NCBI GenBank assembly: GCA_009691765.1
Contig: SIAO01000006.1
Coordinates: forward strand, 62,001-126,000
Direction of reading: 5' to 3'
Length of the DNA stretch: 64,000 nucleotides
Source: Planctomycetota bacterium
GTDB lineage: Bacteria > Planctomycetota > GCA-002687715
Part shown: positions 51,837-59,313 of the stretch, piece by piece
How the letters are laid out: each line of letters begins with the position of its first letter
How positions within the stretch are numbered: position 1 is the first letter of the stretch
Position numbers and translations under genes: made by a program
The notes under the pieces: generated by a model
The model's input: the letters and a program-made list of their open reading frames with translations, nothing else
Told to the model about the DNA's origin: nothing
Databases searched by the model: none

Positions 51837-52304
51837 TCAGCCGAGACCGGGCGCAGGCGCGAGGATGGTGGACCAGATGATCCCGTTGCGAACGGCCTTC
51901 AGGTTCGCACGCGGTCGTCGAGTGCGTTGTGTTGTAGTTTTCTTGGTCCGTCGGCCCAAGGCTTGTGGTCGCTCCGCAGCTTGTGCGCGGGTGGCGCGCT
52001 GAGGCTCGGGTTGGTTGACCAGCGCAGCAAGAATGGAGGGCGGCGCCGCGGCCAGACGGGACGATGCAGCAGTGCGCACGCGCGCTGGAGCATTTGTTGC
52101 AAGCGGTGGACTCGTGCTCGCGACCGCGTCACGTCTGTGTCCGGGTTTGGCGTGGACGCTCATATTCAGCTTCGCAACCGCAGCTTCTTGCTTCGCTTGA
52201 GCTTCGCGTGCAGCCTTTACGAGCTTGCGGAGCACGAGCAGCACCGGAATGGCCACTGCAAGGAAGCTCAGCAAGTCGCGAATGAAGACGATCGACGGAT
52301 TCAT
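51837..52304 (-). CDS. Small membrane-anchored protein at the end of the flotillin operon, unknown function
   Basis: 155 residues from ATG at 52304. One N-terminal hydrophobic segment (LLSFLAVAIPVLLVL, about 11-25) is followed by a short Ala/Lys/Gln-rich helix (KLVKAAREAQAKQEAAVAKL). Then comes a long disordered Ala/Pro/Ser linker and a highly basic C-terminus (GRRTKKTTTQRTRRPR) ending in a hydrophobic patch (NGIIWSTILAPAPG). The basic tail should stay in the cytosol. It starts 3 bp after the floA stop, so it belongs to the nfeD-nfeD-floA operon. No family recognised. It may bind flotillin or another membrane partner (inference). Confidence 0.72.
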   Translation of the reverse strand: MNPSIVFIRDLLSFLAVAIPVLLVLRKLVKAAREAQAKQEAAVAKLNMSVHAKPGHRRDAVASTSPPLATNAPARVRTAASSRLAAAPPSILAALVNQPEPQRATRAQAAERPQALGRRTKKTTTQRTRRPRANLKAVRNGIIWSTILAPAPGLG

Positions 52305-52307
52305 CCC

Positions 52308-53327
52308 TCAGGCGTCCTTGGGCGGTTCTGCAATTTTCTCGCGCATGCTGGTGTCGGCCTCGATATTCTTCATGCGCAAGTAATCCATCACTCCGAGGCG
52401 GCCCATGCGAAATGCTTCGGCCATGGCCAGCGGTACTTCGGCTTGGGCGGCCACGAGCTTGGCTTCATTTTCGGCGATGTTGGCGCGCATTTCGTGTTCG
52501 CGTGCGATGGCCATGGCTTTGCGTTCTTCGGCCTTGGCTTGCGCCACCAGCAGATCCGCTTCTGCCTGCTGCGTTTGCAGTTTGGAGCCAATGTTCTCGC
52601 CAACATCAATGTCAGCGATGTCGATGGAGAGGATTTCAAACGCCGTGCCGGAATCGAGCCCCTTGGCGAGCACCGTCTTGGAAATGCGGTCTGGGTTTTC
52701 CAGCACTTCTTTGTGGTCGTGAGAAGAGCCGATGGTGGTGAGGATGCCTTCACCGACACGCGCGATGATGGTCTCTTCAGTTGCACCGCCTACGAGGCGC
52801 GGAATGTGCGTGCGCACGGTGACTCGCGCCTTCACGCGCAGTTCGATGCCATTCTTGGCGACAGCGCTGATCACATTACGGTCGGAACCTCGCGCGGGGC
52901 AGTCGATGACCTTCGGATCGACCGAAGTGTGGATGGCGGCCACCACATCACGACCGGCGAGATCGATGGCAGCCGCGGTCTTGAAGGGTAGTTCGATGCC
53001 TGCACGGTCCGCCGCGATGATGGCGCTGGTCACTGCTGCGACATTGCCTCCTGCAAGCAAATGAGCTTCGAGTTCCTGGGTGCTGATCTTGAGTCCCGAT
53101 TGCACCACGCGAATCTTGGACTGCACGATGAGCTGAGCATCCACTTTGCGCAAACTCATGCCGATGAGTTCGAACATGGAAATCTCGGCGCGGGAAAACA
53201 AAGCGCGCACATACAAAGCCAAGTAGCGCAACAGGAACACCAACAGCAGCAAAAGGAACAAAGCTCCTACAGCGATCATGATGACAGTGGTGTCGATACC
53301 GGGGTTGGTTTGGCAGAGAGTCAGCAT
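52308..53327 (-). CDS. floA: Flotillin-like protein FloA (YqfA family)
   Basis: 339 residues; the ATG at 53327 begins the region that matches the family, although the frame is open further upstream through the nfeD genes. It has an N-terminal hydrophobic hairpin (about 10-40; [20 protein letters not shown]), an SPFH-type domain ([20 protein letters not shown], then [20 protein letters not shown]), and a C-terminal coiled coil rich in Glu/Ala ([20 protein letters not shown]). In bacteria FloA scaffolds membrane microdomains and affects membrane fluidity. The upstream NfeD proteins are its usual partners. Intergenic distances are 2-3 bp. Confidence 0.93.
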   Translation of the reverse strand: MLTLCQTNPGIDTTVIMIAVGALFLLLLLVFLLRYLALYVRALFSRAEISMFELIGMSLRKVDAQLIVQSKIRVVQSGLKISTQELEAHLLAGGNVAAVTSAIIAADRAGIELPFKTAAAIDLAGRDVVAAIHTSVDPKVIDCPARGSDRNVISAVAKNGIELRVKARVTVRTHIPRLVGGATEETIIARVGEGILTTIGSSHDHKEVLENPDRISKTVLAKGLDSGTAFEILSIDIADIDVGENIGSKLQTQQAEADLLVAQAKAEERKAMAIAREHEMRANIAENEAKLVAAQAEVPLAMAEAFRMGRLGVMDYLRMKNIEADTSMREKIAEPPKDA

Positions 53328-53329
53328 GG

Positions 53330-53794
53330 TTAGTTTTCCTCGGGAGTTGGAGCCACGACGATGCGGGTTCCTTCGACGCTTAGGACGCGAATGAGTGTAG
53401 CTTGCGCGATGAAAGTTCCGCTGGACACAACATCGATGCGCGAACCAGCGAATTCGGCTGCACCTGCTGGGCGCAAATCGGTCAGAGTTTGCCCGCGTGC
53501 GCCGACAGCAACCGCGTGAACGGCTTTCGAAGGTGTCGGCGGTTGCAGGATCAAAGCGCGGCCGACTGGAGTCTTGGGCAAGACTCGAAACCCGAGAAGA
53601 AGTGCAAGGGGCAAGAGCACGACGCCGAGCCCGACGAATGTCCATCCGGTGGCGGCTTCCACCGCGAACGCCTCCATCAACGCAAAGGCATACGCCGTGG
53701 CCGCGAGGATGCCGAGCAGCCCAAAGCTCGGGATGAAGCACTCGATGGTCACCAAGAGGAATGCGACAAGCATCAAGATGATTGCGAGCGTCAT
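53330..53794 (-). CDS. NfeD-family membrane protein, short form
   Basis: 154 residues: three to four membrane helices in the first 75 ([56 protein letters not shown]), then a cytoplasmic OB-fold domain (about 85-150; [22 protein letters not shown] and [10 protein letters not shown]). This is the short NfeD form that partners flotillins. Its ATGA overlaps the stop of the long NfeD gene by four bases, and floA follows 2 bp downstream. Expected role: assistance to FloA microdomains. Confidence 0.88.
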   Translation of the reverse strand: MTLAIILMLVAFLLVTIECFIPSFGLLGILAATAYAFALMEAFAVEAATGWTFVGLGVVLLPLALLLGFRVLPKTPVGRALILQPPTPSKAVHAVAVGARGQTLTDLRPAGAAEFAGSRIDVVSSGTFIAQATLIRVLSVEGTRIVVAPTPEEN

Positions 53795-55353
53795 GCGCGG
53801 AGTTCCTCGGCGCGCACTTCCACGCGGTTGCCACTCACGCGCAACACGCGTACGGATAACCCGCTGTCGATGAACGGGCCTTCGCTGACCACATCCACTT
53901 CGCGCCCAGCGAACATGGCCTTGCCGGCGGGGCGCAGCGGCGTTGTGCTGATTCCGAGCGCGCCCGTAGAAACAACCACGAAACCCGTTGCGCTCACAGC
54001 GCCTGCTGCTGCAGGACTGCGCGAACCCGATGCGACAGGTTCAAGGATGGGTGGTGAGAGAAATGCTGCGCGGAACAGCGGCAAGCGGTGCAAGGTGGGT
54101 GCGAGCAGGAGCACTCCGCCGACGCTGCACAGCATGCTGAGAACGAAGCGGAGGCCGAAGCCCTTCACGAGCAGCCAATCCGCAGGGGAATCGGGGATGG
54201 TTTGTTCCAGCAGCGTTTTGCCGGGCAAGCCCACGGTGGCAGTGTAGATCGACAGGATCACCAAAATGATGCCCGCGACACCCGGCACTCCGAAGCCAGG
54301 GAACACTACGAACTCGAGCATCAAGAGCAGTACGCCACACAGCAGCAATCCCGCGGTGATCACGATCGGCGGGCCATCAGCGCTGCGCATCAGGAACCCC
54401 GCAACGAGGCAGAGCAACGCCAACGCGCCGGCAATGCCGACACCAGGAGTCTTCAGCTCCAGCACGAGGAAGAAGAGGCCCAGCAAGATCAACAGCAGGC
54501 TGAAGTCGATGTCCCCGAAGGCGACGCCGAAGAGCCCACGCCCTTGCAGCGGCAGTGTGCGCACATCCAGCGTTCGTCCCGGCAGGCTGAGTGCAGCAGG
54601 AAGTTCTTCGCGTGCGCGGACGGTGTGTAGTTTCAATCCGGGCAATCCAACCGTGTTTCCACCACTCACCAGCACGAGGGCTGTTCCCGCGGATTTCACT
54701 GTTCTGACGGAGATGTTTCCGGCGGCTTGGGGGAAGTCGCGGCGGTACTCCGCGAGGGTCATCAGTCTTGCGGCGCTGCCGGGTGGCGTCACGACCAGCA
54801 GTTCCGTGTCGGGGTTCACCATGGCTTCGAGCAGCGGCGCGGTTGCAAAGCTGCCTGCTGCCGCGCAGCGCTGCATGAGTCCCAAAACATCGGACAAGAT
54901 CTTGGCCGGAGCTTCGCGCATGTGTCCGGTGTCGTTGAACTCCACGGGGATGGCGTTGCCGATTTCCGCCCCGGGTGCACAGGCCGTTTCTGCACAAGCG
55001 GCAGCGAGCAGTGCGCCGCCTGAAAGAGCTTGGTGCGGGACATAGGCCACGGTGCGCACACCGGCTGCGCGCAGCGTCTGCAAGTCGTCCATCACTTGGC
55101 GTGTGTGGAACAGCGTGCCGCCCGGCGTGCTGAGTTCGAAGACGAGGACATCAATGCTGTCGGCCACCGCAGCGTCGCGCTCGTGGCGCCATGCACTCAA
55201 GAAGCGCTCGTCGATGAGTGCGCCATTCGGCGTGGATGTGCCTTCCAAGTCAGCGAGTGTGGGCATGGCCACAACGCGCAGTGTGGCAGGGCTTTGCGCC
55301 TGCAACGCAGCAGACAGCACAATCGTGAGCGCAAGGACGAATCTTTGCAGCAT
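53791..55353 (-). CDS. NfeD-family membrane protein, long form with ClpP-class serine protease domain
   Basis: 520 residues. After a signal peptide ([20 protein letters not shown]), a ClpP-like domain (about 40-260) contains [20 protein letters not shown] and [16 protein letters not shown], where the active Ser of long NfeD proteases is expected. Four to five membrane helices follow (about 270-410), then an OB-fold ([30 protein letters not shown], near 53940, then [13 protein letters not shown]). Long NfeD proteases act with SPFH proteins such as stomatin or flotillin. Whether the Ser/Lys dyad is complete could not be confirmed by eye. It begins the nfeD-nfeD-floA-unknown operon and is divergent from cutA. 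Confidence 0.87.
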   Translation of the reverse strand: MLQRFVLALTIVLSAALQAQSPATLRVVAMPTLADLEGTSTPNGALIDERFLSAWRHERDAAVADSIDVLVFELSTPGGTLFHTRQVMDDLQTLRAAGVRTVAYVPHQALSGGALLAAACAETACAPGAEIGNAIPVEFNDTGHMREAPAKILSDVLGLMQRCAAAGSFATAPLLEAMVNPDTELLVVTPPGSAARLMTLAEYRRDFPQAAGNISVRTVKSAGTALVLVSGGNTVGLPGLKLHTVRAREELPAALSLPGRTLDVRTLPLQGRGLFGVAFGDIDFSLLLILLGLFFLVLELKTPGVGIAGALALLCLVAGFLMRSADGPPIVITAGLLLCGVLLLMLEFVVFPGFGVPGVAGIILVILSIYTATVGLPGKTLLEQTIPDSPADWLLVKGFGLRFVLSMLCSVGGVLLLAPTLHRLPLFRAAFLSPPILEPVASGSRSPAAAGAVSATGFVVVSTGALGISTTPLRPAGKAMFAGREVDVVSEGPFIDSGLSVRVLRVSGNRVEVRAEELRA

Positions 55354-55420
55354 TCCCGCAGTTCCTTCCAGAGGCGTGGATGATATCCACTTCTATGAGC
55401 TTTGTGGTATCTGCTCTCAC

Positions 55421-55771
55421 ATGGAAACGGCCACAACAAAACTCACGCTTTGCGCGGTCCCCAATGCTGAAGTGGCAGCTCAAATTGCGTCAACGCTGGT
55501 GGCCGAACAGCTCGCAGCCTGCGTCAGCGCTCTTGGACCGATGCAGTCTTGGTATCGCTGGGAAGGGCGCATCGACACGGCTAGCGAAGTGCTGCTGCTG
55601 ATCAAGCATCCCGAACACAGCACGGAAGAACTCACAGAGCGAGTGAAGTCTCTGCACCCCTATGCGCTGCCAGAGGTTCTGCACTTCGCAGTCTCGGGCA
55701 GCTTGCCCGAATACCTCGCTTGGATTGCCGCCTCGTGCCCACCAAAACGCGAAAGGCCCGCGAGCTCGTAG
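55421..55771 (+). CDS. cutA: Divalent-cation tolerance protein CutA
   Basis: 116 residues, the normal length of this trimeric cytoplasmic protein. Characteristic pieces: VPNAEVAAQIASTLVAEQLAACVSALGPMQSWYRWEGRI, read here as a helix then the strand with Cys and YxWxG, SEVLLLIKHPEHSTEEL, and YALPEVLHFAVSGSLPEYLAWI at the C-terminus. The ATG at 55421 is chosen; the frame is open upstream into the divergent nfeD gene. CutA proteins are associated with copper tolerance, but the biochemical role is debated. It converges on rpmG, whose terminator overlaps the last bases of cutA. Confidence 0.93.
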   Translation: METATTKLTLCAVPNAEVAAQIASTLVAEQLAACVSALGPMQSWYRWEGRIDTASEVLLLIKHPEHSTEELTERVKSLHPYALPEVLHFAVSGSLPEYLAWIAASCPPKRERPASS

Positions 55772-55782
55772 CTGCAGGCCTT
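55753..55782 (-). terminator. Hairpin terminator of rpmG
   Basis: On the minus strand AAGGCC...AGCT pairs with AGCT...GGCCTT across 55753-55782, followed by TTTCGCGTTTTGG. It overlaps the 3' end of cutA. The T tract is moderate. Confidence 0.6.
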
Positions 55783-55806
55783 GGCACCCAGCGCTGAAGC
55801 GCTTGG

Positions 55807-55974
55807 TTACTTCTTTTTCTCGGTGTGCTTCGTGTGCTTACGCAGCTTGGGGCAGTACTTCATGAGCTCCAGCTTCTTGCCCTTGCCGCGCTTCTTCAAG
55901 GTGTAGTTGCGCTGGCCAGTCTCGCTGCAAACGAGGAAGATGATTTCTGTCTTGTCCTTCGACTTCTTGCCCAT
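55807..55974 (-). CDS. rpmG: 50S ribosomal protein L33
   Basis: Small basic ribosomal protein of 55 residues. It begins MGKKSKDKTEIIFLVC, continues through QRNYTLKKRGKGKKLELMKY, and ends in a run of lysines after KLRKHTKHTEK. The positions of the two zinc pairs (CxxC ... CxxC) each keep only the first Cys (CSET, CPKL), so it cannot bind zinc in the usual way and looks like a half-degraded C+ form. GGAG 6-7 bp before the ATG at 55974 supports the start. It is a single gene, convergent with cutA, with its own terminator. It is too short for most ORF cut-offs. Confidence 0.96.
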   Translation of the reverse strand: MGKKSKDKTEIIFLVCSETGQRNYTLKKRGKGKKLELMKYCPKLRKHTKHTEKKK

Positions 55975-56067
55975 GGCGGGTCTCCAGCTTGCGGCCGGGA
56001 TTCCCGGACAGCAGCAATTCTTAGGTCAGCTTCTACCAAGGGCGTTTGCATGGTTCAATCCGCAATC

Positions 56068-57303
56068 ATGAGCACAGCCTTTTTCGCGGCATTATTGATC
56101 GCCTTCACGGCCCCCTTCTGCGCGGCTCAAGAGCAGACCATCTCGGAGGAAAGCGTCCGTGATGCGTCGCTGCAGGCCGTGAAGCTCATCCTCGCGGCAC
56201 AGGAAAAGTACGACTTCAAGGCGGAGCGCGACGCCGATCAGAAGGCGCGAGCGGCGAAAGAGGCTCCCAAAGGCATCCCCGGATTTTCGCCCGGAACGGA
56301 GTGGCCATACCAAGGGGTGTACCGCGTTCAGTCCGGCGAACTCCCTCCGGGGTATCGCGTTGGAGGCAGCGCGATTTGTTGTCTTGGTCTCTTGCGTGCT
56401 CCTGGCTTTGCGAAAGATGCCGCGCGCAAGGCAGCCATGTGCGCCTCTACAGAGTTCATGCTGCGCGAACTCAAAGATGAGCCCTTGATGGCAGAGGGGT
56501 TTCTCGGTTCGTACGACGTGCGTGGTTGGGGACACACCTACGCGCTTGAGTGGTTCCTGCGAGGCTTGGAGGCACAAGTTTTTTCTGATGCGCTGGCGCA
56601 GCGAGTGCTCAAAGCGGCGAAAACATTGGTGACCACGCTGGAGCGCACAGAAATCAGCGAGACGGGCGGCTGGAATTATTCACGTCGCGCTGGCAAGGGC
56701 CCGTCGGCGGCCAGCACTTTCATGACGGCGCCCACGTTGCAGACGCTGTTTCTTGCGCAGGAGCGCGGCATCAATGTGGACAAGGGCGTCGTCGCTCGCG
56801 CACTGAAAACTCTCGAAGACGCACGACTCGCTACCGGCGCCTTTCAGTACGGCACCGACAAGGCGAAGCAGAACGGCAAGGGCTTCGAAGATGTCCCCGG
56901 AGCCTGTGCGCGCATGGCCGTGTGTGAAACCACATTGTTGCTCGCCGGTCGTGGCAGTGTGGATCGCGTGCGCAGCGCGACGGCCGCGTTCTTCGAACAC
57001 TGGGAACATCTCGAGAAGCGTCGCGCTCAAACAGGCACGCACATTCCGCCGTACATGATCGCGCCGTATTACTTTCACTACGCGCACACCTACACTGCGC
57101 AGGCCATCGAGATGTTGCCGGAAGCGGAGCGTCCTGCGTTGCGCCAGAAACTGCGCGCGCTCTACTGGCGCACTCGCGAGGCCGACGGCGGTTGGAACGA
57201 TCGCGTGTTCTTGCGCTCAGAGAGCTTCGGCAGCGCCATGGCCATCCTCGGCCTCATGGCCCCAAGTCTGCCTGCCGTTCCGCGCTGGAACAGTGGATCT
57301 TGA
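56068..57303 (+). CDS. Secreted alpha/alpha-toroid (prenyltransferase/squalene-cyclase-like) repeat protein
   Basis: 411 residues from the ATG at 56068 (an in-frame ATG at 56050 gives 417). A signal peptide (TAFFAALLIAFTAPFCAAQ) is followed by a helical domain with QW-like repeats: SGETGGWNYSRRAG-type element near 56660 (ISETGGWNYSRRAGKG), ATGAFQYGTDKAK near 56840 and EADGGWNDRVFLR near 57180. Such a toroid occurs in squalene cyclases, prenyltransferases and complement-like proteins. Here it is exported and lacks the DxDD or DxxDD motifs that I looked for, so an enzyme role is unlikely. The function is unknown; many secreted planctomycete proteins have this fold. Confidence 0.8.
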   Translation: MSTAFFAALLIAFTAPFCAAQEQTISEESVRDASLQAVKLILAAQEKYDFKAERDADQKARAAKEAPKGIPGFSPGTEWPYQGVYRVQSGELPPGYRVGGSAICCLGLLRAPGFAKDAARKAAMCASTEFMLRELKDEPLMAEGFLGSYDVRGWGHTYALEWFLRGLEAQVFSDALAQRVLKAAKTLVTTLERTEISETGGWNYSRRAGKGPSAASTFMTAPTLQTLFLAQERGINVDKGVVARALKTLEDARLATGAFQYGTDKAKQNGKGFEDVPGACARMAVCETTLLLAGRGSVDRVRSATAAFFEHWEHLEKRRAQTGTHIPPYMIAPYYFHYAHTYTAQAIEMLPEAERPALRQKLRALYWRTREADGGWNDRVFLRSESFGSAMAILGLMAPSLPAVPRWNSGS

Positions 57304-57309
57304 AATGAC

Positions 57310-57341
57310 CAGACCCGCACGCCTTGCAGCGCACGGGTCTG
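57310..57341 (-). terminator. Hairpin after tRNA-Ala
   Basis: An 8-bp stem CAGACCCG/CGGGTCTG (57310-57317 with 57334-57341) lies 8 bp past the tRNA end on the minus strand, followed by GTCATTTC. It also follows the toroid gene on the plus strand, so it could serve both. The T tract is weak. Confidence 0.5.
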
Positions 57342-57348
57342 TGCTGGA

Positions 57349-57421
57349 TGGAGAATAGGGGGATCGAACCCCTGACCTCCACAATGCCATCGTGGCGCTC
57401 TACCAACTGAGCTAATTCCCC
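57349..57421 (-). tRNA. tRNA-Ala(GGC)
   Basis: 73 nt on the minus strand with a full cloverleaf. The acceptor GGGGAAT pairs with ATTCTCC, the D arm is GCTCAGTTGGTAGAGC, the anticodon loop ATGGCAT gives anticodon GGC, and the T arm is GGGGTTCGATCCCC. CCA is not encoded. The identity-determining G3:U70 pair is present (third acceptor pair is G-T), as required for alanine. Confidence 0.97.
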
Positions 57422-57440
57422 AGCAACTTGAACGGGCGGC

Positions 57441-57468
57441 ATCGTAGCTGCCCATCCACGAGCATCAA
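57441..57468 (-). promoter_or_regulatory. Promoter of tRNA-Ala(GGC)
   Basis: On the minus strand TTGATG (57463-57468) and TACGAT (57441-57446) are 16 bp apart. The predicted start is about 12 nt before the tRNA, a normal spacing for a tRNA gene. Confidence 0.55.
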
Positions 57469-57483
57469 GCAGAAACGCAGGGC

Positions 57484-57489
57484 TACAAT
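57484..57489 (+). promoter_or_regulatory. Putative -10 element of the BtuC/FecCD gene
   Basis: TACAAT ends 8 bp before the ATG at 57498, so the mRNA would begin at or next to the start codon. No Shine-Dalgarno and no convincing -35 sequence. Confidence 0.45.
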
Positions 57490-57497
57490 CCCGGCCC

Positions 57498-58517
57498 ATG
57501 TCGGATCCTCAGTGCAGCAACAGAGCCAACGTCGCGAGCCCAGGGCGTGTGTTCTTGATCGCGCTGCTCGGAGTCATCTTGCTTGTTGTGGCCCTCGGCA
57601 TTGCAGCTGCTTTTGGGCCGACTCAAGTGGATCTTGCGCGCGCGTGGAACGACGCGAGCTCAGCGGACCACGCGAAAGTTTTTTCGCTGCGCTTGCCGCG
57701 AGGGATTGCCGCCGCGCTCAGTGGCGCGGCTTTGGCGTTGGCTGGTCTTGTGTTTCAAGCACTGCTCAAGAACCCTTTGGCGTCGCCGTATGTGTTGGGC
57801 GTGAGCAGTGGTGGTGCTTTCGGGGCCGTGTCGGCCATTTCAGCGGGTTGGTGGATGGTGCGACCGTGCGCATTCACCGGAGCCATGTTGGCGTTGTTGT
57901 TAGTCACCGGTGCGGCGCGCGCGGGAGGAGGCGGCAACACGGCACTTCTCTTGGCAGGTGTTGTGGTCAACGCGTTGTTCGGATCGGCCGTGCTCTTCGT
58001 GAATGTGCTCGCTGAGCCGCGCAATCAAGAGCGCATTCTGCGTTGGCTGGTGGGTGGGTTCGATGAACGCTACTCAAACTCGGAACTGTGGCTGAGTGCA
58101 GGAAGTGTGATCGCTGTCTTGCTGGTCTTGTTGGCGCTCGCTCGTGAGCTGAATCTGCTTTCGCTCGGGGAGAGACTCGCAGCAGAGGCTGGCGTGAACG
58201 TCGCTCGCATGCGCGTTGTGCTCTTGCTTCTCGCGACTTTGCTTGCAGCGCTCGCGGTGGTGTTGGCTGGGCCGATTGGGTTTGTTGGCTTGCTGGTGCC
58301 GCATGGGATGCGTTTGTGCCTCGGTGCCGACCATCGCTTGTTGTTGCCAGCAGCGCTCGGATTCGGCGGGGCCTTCTTGGTGCTGGTGGATGTGTGCTCG
58401 CAAGTTCTGATTTCGGTGCCGCTGCCCGCAGGCGTGTTGACCGCAGTCCTGGGCGGACCACTGTTCCTTCTTTTGTTGGCGCGTGGTGGGCGCACGCGAG
58501 CGGGGCTCGATGGCTGA
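57498..58517 (+). CDS. ABC transporter permease, BtuC/FecCD family
   Basis: 339-residue inner-membrane permease with about 9-10 helices. It has the family landmarks LRLPRGIAAALSGAALALAG (near 57690), LKNPLASPYVLGVSSGGAFG (near 57765), and GPIGFVGLLVPH (near 58270), which forms the coupling region. FecCD/BtuC transporters import siderophore-bound iron, haem or vitamin B12. No substrate-binding protein or TonB receptor is in view, so the ligand is undefined. The next gene, the ATPase, starts 8 bp before this stop (ATG at 58510), so they are translationally coupled. Confidence 0.92.
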   Translation: MSDPQCSNRANVASPGRVFLIALLGVILLVVALGIAAAFGPTQVDLARAWNDASSADHAKVFSLRLPRGIAAALSGAALALAGLVFQALLKNPLASPYVLGVSSGGAFGAVSAISAGWWMVRPCAFTGAMLALLLVTGAARAGGGGNTALLLAGVVVNALFGSAVLFVNVLAEPRNQERILRWLVGGFDERYSNSELWLSAGSVIAVLLVLLALARELNLLSLGERLAAEAGVNVARMRVVLLLLATLLAALAVVLAGPIGFVGLLVPHGMRLCLGADHRLLLPAALGFGGAFLVLVDVCSQVLISVPLPAGVLTAVLGGPLFLLLLARGGRTRAGLDG

Positions 58518-59313
58518 AGTCAGCGCCACACAACTTGGTTTTTCATGGGGCAGCAAGCCGCTGCTCGAAGGCGTGAATTTGCGCGCTCTGAGCGGCAGTA
58601 TTAGTGCAGTGATCGGGCCTAACGGTTCCGGCAAGAGCACACTTCTCGGACTCTTGGCGGGTTTATTGCGGCCGCAAACTGGCAGCGTTTCAATCGGAGG
58701 CAAAGACCCAGCGTTGCTTGCGGCACGGGAGCGCGCACGCTTGCTGGCGTTCTTGCCGCAACGCGATGGGCTTGAATCGGCGCTCACGGTGTTGCAAGTG
58801 TTGTTGCTGTCGCGTTACGCACAGCAAGGCTGGTGGCCTTTCGCAGATACAGCGGATTTCGCGGCAGCGGAATCGGCGTTGCTGCGGGTCGATCTCGCGG
58901 ATTTCGCGAACAGGCAAGTGCATCAGCTCTCAGGTGGGGAGCGGCAGCGTCTCGCCATTGCACGTGCGTTGGTGCGCGATCCCGCAGTCTTGTTGCTCGA
59001 TGAACCTGCCAGCGCTCTCGATTTGTGCCATCAGCTTTCCACCTTCCGCTTGTTGCGCAGTTTGGCAGCAGAAGGCCGGACGCTGCTCTTGGTCTCGCAC
59101 GACTTGAACCTGCCAGGAGATTTCGCGGATCAAGTGTTCGTGCTCGCGGGTGGGCGCATTGCAGCGGCTGGGACGCCTGCAGAGATTTTGCGCGCATCCG
59201 TTTTGGAGCCGCTGTACGGCGTGGCGCTGCATGAAGCTCGCAGCAGCGCGCGTGCGTTGCCGGTGCTTATGCCAGCGGCGTCACTGGTGCGTGGCCAATC
59301 CGAGCAGCCTTGA
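58510..59313 (+). CDS. ABC transporter ATPase, BtuD/FecE family
   Basis: 267 residues from ATG at 58510 (9 further in-frame codons exist upstream, inside the permease gene). Walker A IGPNGSGKSTLL (near 58615), Q-loop FLPQRDG, signature LSGGERQRLAIARA (near 58928), Walker B VLLLDEPASALDL (near 58990) and H-loop LLVSHDLN are present. The C-terminal part (ILRASVLEPLYGVALHE) is typical of haem/B12/siderophore importers. It pairs with the permease upstream. The final 47 bp overlap the end of the convergent GH57 gene. Confidence 0.93.
   Translation: MAEVSATQLGFSWGSKPLLEGVNLRALSGSISAVIGPNGSGKSTLLGLLAGLLRPQTGSVSIGGKDPALLAARERARLLAFLPQRDGLESALTVLQVLLLSRYAQQGWWPFADTADFAAAESALLRVDLADFANRQVHQLSGGERQRLAIARALVRDPAVLLLDEPASALDLCHQLSTFRLLRSLAAEGRTLLLVSHDLNLPGDFADQVFVLAGGRIAAAGTPAEILRASVLEPLYGVALHEARSSARALPVLMPAASLVRGQSEQP

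Noticed and set aside
53402-54247. A 281-codon open frame opposite the nfeD genes
   Set aside because: Low-complexity, Arg/Ser-rich, and antisense to two NfeD proteins.
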